Shown here: in pieces, positions 5,648 through 8,075 of the stretch
How the letters are laid out: the number at the start of each line of letters is the position of its first letter
Numbering within the stretch: position 1 is the stretch's first letter
Source of the DNA: Ruminococcus sp.
GTDB taxonomy: Bacteria > Bacillota > Clostridia > Oscillospirales > Ruminococcaceae
NCBI GenBank assembly: GCA_003488415.1
Contig: DNLQ01000147.1
Location: 394-8,468 of the forward strand
Length of the DNA stretch: 8,075 nt
Reading direction: 5' to 3'
The notes under the pieces: generated by a model
Told to the model about the DNA's origin: nothing
Seen by the model: only the letters and a program-made list of their open reading frames with translations
Database searches by the model: none
Position numbers and translations under genes: made by a program

Positions 5648-7033
5648 ATGCCTAATATGTCTTTAAAGAGAAACGAGATGCCGGTCCAGGAACCGGATGT
5701 AAGAAACAAGAACTTCAAGGAGGTAGCTCTCGGCTATACCGAGGAACAGGCTATCGACGAGGCAAAGAGATGCCTCAACTGTAAGAACAAGCCCTGTTCC
5801 ACAGGCTGTCCCGTACAGATAGATATACCTGCGTTCATTGCACAGGTGGCTGAGGGCAATTTTGCCGAGGCTTACAGGATAATCACAAAGTCAAGCTCAC
5901 TGCCTGCTGTATGCGGACGTGTATGTCCCCAGGAGACACAGTGCGAGTGCAAGTGCGTAAGAGGCATCAAGGGCGAGCCTGTAGCTATCGGACGCCTTGA
6001 GAGATTCGTTGCTGACTGGCATAATGCACAGCCTGATGCCGCTGTTGAGAAGCCGGCTTCAAACGGTCACAAGGTAGCTGTTATCGGTTCAGGTCCTTCC
6101 GGACTTGCCTGTGCAGGCGATCTTGCAAAGAAGGGATACGAGGTAACTGTCTTTGAGGCTCTCCACGTTGCAGGAGGAGTACTCTCCTACGGCATCCCCG
6201 AGTTCCGTCTCCCCAAGGCTATCGTGCAGAAGGAGATCGAGGGACTGAAGGCTCTGGGCGTAAAAGTGGAGACAAATACCGTTATCGGCAAGACCATATC
6301 TATCGACGAGCTTATGAAGGAGGAGGGCTTTGAGAGCGTATTCATCGGCTCCGGCGCAGGACTCCCCAGATTCATGAATATCCCCGGTGAGAACCTCAAC
6401 GGTGTGTACTCCGCAAACGAGTTCCTCACACGTATCAACCTTATGAAGGCTTATACCGGCGGCAGCTCAACACCTATCAAGGCTGGCACAAGCGCAGTTA
6501 TCGTCGGCGGCGGAAACGTTGCTATGGATGCTGCACGCTGTGCAAAGAGACTGGGCGCTGATGTTACTATCGTTTACCGCCGTACAGAAAAGGAGCTTCC
6601 TGCACGTAAGGAGGAAGTGGAGCACGCTATGGAGGAAGGGATACAGTTCAGATTCCTTACCAACCCCACCGAGATCACAGCTACCGAGAACGGCTGGGTA
6701 AAGGGCGTTATCTGTCAGCAGATGGAGCTTTCCGAGCCTGACGCCTCCGGCAGAGCAAAGCCTGTACCGGTAGAGGGAGCATTCTTTGAGATACCGGCTG
6801 ACTGCGTTATCATGTCTATCGGAACGTCTCCCAATCCGCTTATCAAGTCTACTACAGAGGGACTTGACACACAGAAGTGGGGCGGCATCATCGCTGACGA
6901 GGACGGACTCACTTCCAGAACAGGCGTGTATGCCGGCGGAGACGCTGTTACCGGTGCAGCTACAGTTATCCTCGCCATGGGCGCAGGCAAGAAGGCTGCC
7001 GCAGCTATGGACGAGTACATCCAGAACAAGTAA
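5648..7033 (+). CDS. nfnB: NfnB: large FAD/2x[4Fe-4S] subunit of bifurcating ferredoxin:NADP+ oxidoreductase
   Basis: 461-residue large subunit of NfnAB, homologous to the glutamate synthase small subunit (GltD) and often misnamed GltA/GltD. It carries the bifurcating FAD and the NADP(H) site. The N-terminal iron-sulfur domain shows Cys42, 45, 50, 54 and Cys89, 93, 99, 101, 103, with the PQE glutamate (residue 96) that is conserved in this family; these fit two [4Fe-4S] clusters. FAD-binding GSGPSG is at 147-152, followed by GVLSYGIPEFRLP. The second Rossmann motif GGGNVAMDAARCAKRLG starts at 287 with the VYRR that typically binds NADP(H) phosphate nearby. The C-terminal FAD motif is GGDAVTGAATVILAMGAGK. 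AAGGAGG (5632-5638), inside the end of nfnA, is nine bases from the ATG. No glutamate synthase large subunit is nearby, and nfnA is adjacent, so glutamate synthase is unlikely. Confidence 0.95.
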   Translation: MPNMSLKRNEMPVQEPDVRNKNFKEVALGYTEEQAIDEAKRCLNCKNKPCSTGCPVQIDIPAFIAQVAEGNFAEAYRIITKSSSLPAVCGRVCPQETQCECKCVRGIKGEPVAIGRLERFVADWHNAQPDAAVEKPASNGHKVAVIGSGPSGLACAGDLAKKGYEVTVFEALHVAGGVLSYGIPEFRLPKAIVQKEIEGLKALGVKVETNTVIGKTISIDELMKEEGFESVFIGSGAGLPRFMNIPGENLNGVYSANEFLTRINLMKAYTGGSSTPIKAGTSAVIVGGGNVAMDAARCAKRLGADVTIVYRRTEKELPARKEEVEHAMEEGIQFRFLTNPTEITATENGWVKGVICQQMELSEPDASGRAKPVPVEGAFFEIPADCVIMSIGTSPNPLIKSTTEGLDTQKWGGIIADEDGLTSRTGVYAGGDAVTGAATVILAMGAGKKAAAAMDEYIQNK

Positions 7034-7055
7034 GTCCCTGTAAACGGGTGACAGT

Positions 7056-7676
7056 ATGGACAAGAACATAACTCCCCAGACTCTGCAAAGACTTCCGCTG
7101 TATTTCAGCTATCTTACCTCGCTGCCGGAGAACCGCCGTTCAGGTTATATCTCCGCAACAGCCATAGCCGGAGCGCTTGGACTGAATGATGTGCAGGTGA
7201 GAAAGGATCTGGCGTCGGTGAGCAGTGCAGGCAAGCCACGAGTGGGTTATCCTGCCGCAGAGCTGATACGTGACCTGGGCAGGACTCTCGGTTTTGAGAA
7301 CCATGATGAAGTAGTGGTAGTGGGTATGGGCAATTTCGGCAGGGCAATGATGACTCACAGCAGCTTTGCCGAGTACGGCTTCACTATTGCTGCCGGCTTC
7401 GATATAGACAGCAGCATCATAGGTACCGAGATAGGCGGAAAGCCGGTATACCACATAAGCGAGCTTGCAGCTGTATGCACTGAGAAGGGAATACATATCG
7501 GCATAGTGACCGTGCCGGAATCCTCGGCTCAGGAGGTGTGCACCATTATGGCAGACGCAGGTATCAGGTATATACTGAACTTCGCCCCGGTGCATCTGAA
7601 TGCTCCTCCCGGAGTTTCCGTTCACAATCTTAATATATCACTGACTCTTGCCATGCTTGCAAGAGGCGGAGAATAA
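7056..7676 (+). CDS. rex: Rex: redox-sensing transcriptional repressor
   Basis: 206-residue dimeric repressor that binds DNA when NADH/NAD+ is low and releases when NADH is high, controlling fermentation and energy genes in Gram-positive bacteria. The N-terminal winged helix holds YISATAIAGALGLNDVQVRKDLA (first part YISATAIAGALGL, then NDVQVRKDLA), the family's DNA-contacting helix. The wing reads VSSAGKPRVGY (55-65) in place of the common FGxFGxxGxGY, keeping the GK and GY. The NAD(H)-binding Rossmann domain has GMGNFGRAM (90-98) and FDID (115-118). The C-terminal HNLNISLTLAMLAR helix is the usual domain-swap dimer helix. The length is typical. The start has only a weak GGGTG (7046-7050) five bases ahead; the gene lies 22 bases after nfnB and is very likely co-transcribed, perhaps at a lower translation rate. 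Rex beside nfnAB suggests redox feedback, which is an inference. Confidence 0.95.
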   Translation: MDKNITPQTLQRLPLYFSYLTSLPENRRSGYISATAIAGALGLNDVQVRKDLASVSSAGKPRVGYPAAELIRDLGRTLGFENHDEVVVVGMGNFGRAMMTHSSFAEYGFTIAAGFDIDSSIIGTEIGGKPVYHISELAAVCTEKGIHIGIVTVPESSAQEVCTIMADAGIRYILNFAPVHLNAPPGVSVHNLNISLTLAMLARGGE

Positions 7677-7679
7677 AAG

Positions 7680-7720
7680 AAGCCGTAAAGGATGATCTCC
7701 TTTACGGCTTTGTTGTTTGT
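7680..7720 (+). terminator. Rho-independent terminator after rex
   Basis: A perfect 13-base stem, AAGCCGTAAAGGA (7680-7692) with its complement (7698-7710), a five-base loop TGATC, then a T-rich tail (TTTGTTGTTTGT). It starts four bases after the rex stop. On the reverse strand the stem is followed by TTCTTTTATT, so it could work in both directions. Confidence 0.93.
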
Positions 7721-7947
7721 CGAAAAAAATTGTTGTATCAGGAGACTCTGTCCCACACCCTCACAGCCAAACCTGTGCCGTGAATTGCATTATGATCCGG
7801 GAGCAGCTCTATCCCACACAGCGCCCGACGCAATACCACCGGCAGCAAACCGCACCGCCCCGACAGCAACCCCACCGGCGACCAATCCACATCAGCCCGC
7901 ACAGCCAAACCACCGGCAGCACCACACACACCACCCCGGCAGTAAAA
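7721..7947. other. Non-coding C/A-rich tract with dispersed short repeats
   Basis: No gene is supported here. From 7835 to 7942 there are only two T residues (7886, 7892) and about 19 G, so A and C make up about 80% of the + strand. Short exact repeats recur: ACCACCGGCAGCA (7835-7847 and 7909-7921), CACAGCCAAACC (7762-7773 and 7900-7911) and TCCCACAC (7751-7758 and 7812-7819). Open frames on both strands give low-complexity peptides without a ribosome binding site. It may be a decayed repeat array or a degenerate intergenic element. Confidence 0.6.
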
Positions 7948-8071
7948 CCACCCGTGCGATAGCAGGATTTACCGACGAATCCGGACAAGAAGTAAAGTCA
8001 ACCATAAATCCACCCGTGCGATAGCCTGCTTTACCGACGAATCCGGACAAAAAAGTAAAAGCTGACAAGTT
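7948..8071. repeat. Two-copy 62-base tandem repeat
   Basis: Copy 1 starts at 7948 and copy 2 at 8010. Each begins with the identical CCACCCGTGCGATAGC (7948-7963, 8010-8025), then four variable bases, then an identical 21-base block (7968-7988, 8030-8050). That gives 38 of the first 41 positions identical by hand count. After this the copies diverge but share an AAGTAAA. The 62-base period is not a multiple of three, which argues against a coding repeat. The array may continue past the window edge. Confidence 0.85.
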
Positions 8072-8075
8072 AGGG

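Noticed and set aside
5648..7033. Glutamate synthase small subunit
   Set aside because: The fold is shared, but the adjacent nfnA and the absence of a large subunit point to NfnB.
7692..8024. 110-codon frame, and other frames on both strands, over the repeat tail
   Set aside because: It starts inside the rex terminator, has no ribosome binding site, gives a low-complexity Pro/Thr/His/Gln peptide, and the 62-base repeat is out of phase with codons.
7948..8071. CRISPR array
   Set aside because: Only two units, with two invariant blocks split by a four-base variable segment; there is no regular repeat-spacer pattern and no cas gene in the window.

Overview
The window looks like a chromosomal segment of a Ruminococcus-type member of the Oscillospiraceae (Clostridia). 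This rests on the strong AAGGAGG-type ribosome binding sites, the clostridial redox genes nfnAB and rex, and the style of the D-Ala-D-Ala ligase. The genus is inferred from protein style, not from a search. All supported genes are on the + strand.

Layout: (1) 1-929, the C-terminal ~90% or less of a D-alanine--D-alanine ligase whose start lies outside the window. (2) 1042-2786, two adjacent genes for membrane proteins of unknown function; they share a C-terminal pattern and appear to be distant paralogues. (3) 2926-4483, a hexapeptide-repeat sugar/maltose-type O-acetyltransferase followed 28 bases later by a LysR-family regulator, closed by a strong rho-independent terminator at 4551-4584. (4) 4484-4806, a 323-base intergenic region holding that terminator, a palindrome plus repeat (4653-4678), a good extended -10 promoter (4690-4718) and an ~80-base leader. 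(5) 4807-7676, a tight three-gene operon: nfnA and nfnB (electron-bifurcating NADH-dependent reduced ferredoxin:NADP+ oxidoreductase) and rex (NADH/NAD+-sensing repressor), closed by a second strong terminator at 7680-7711. (6) 7720-8075, non-coding sequence with a C/A-rich, T-depleted tract followed by a two-copy 62-base tandem repeat that runs to the window edge.

Functional reading: the nfnAB-rex operon is the most coherent unit. Nfn couples the NADH, NADPH and ferredoxin pools, and the regulator that reads NADH/NAD+ is made from the same transcript. A degenerate Rex-like half-site overlaps the promoter -10, so feedback control is plausible but not shown. I found no clear evidence for a wholly new defence or mobile system. 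The least explained parts are the paralogous membrane-protein pair with a short shared sequence block at both edges, the 14-base palindrome upstream of nfnA, and the repeat-rich tail.
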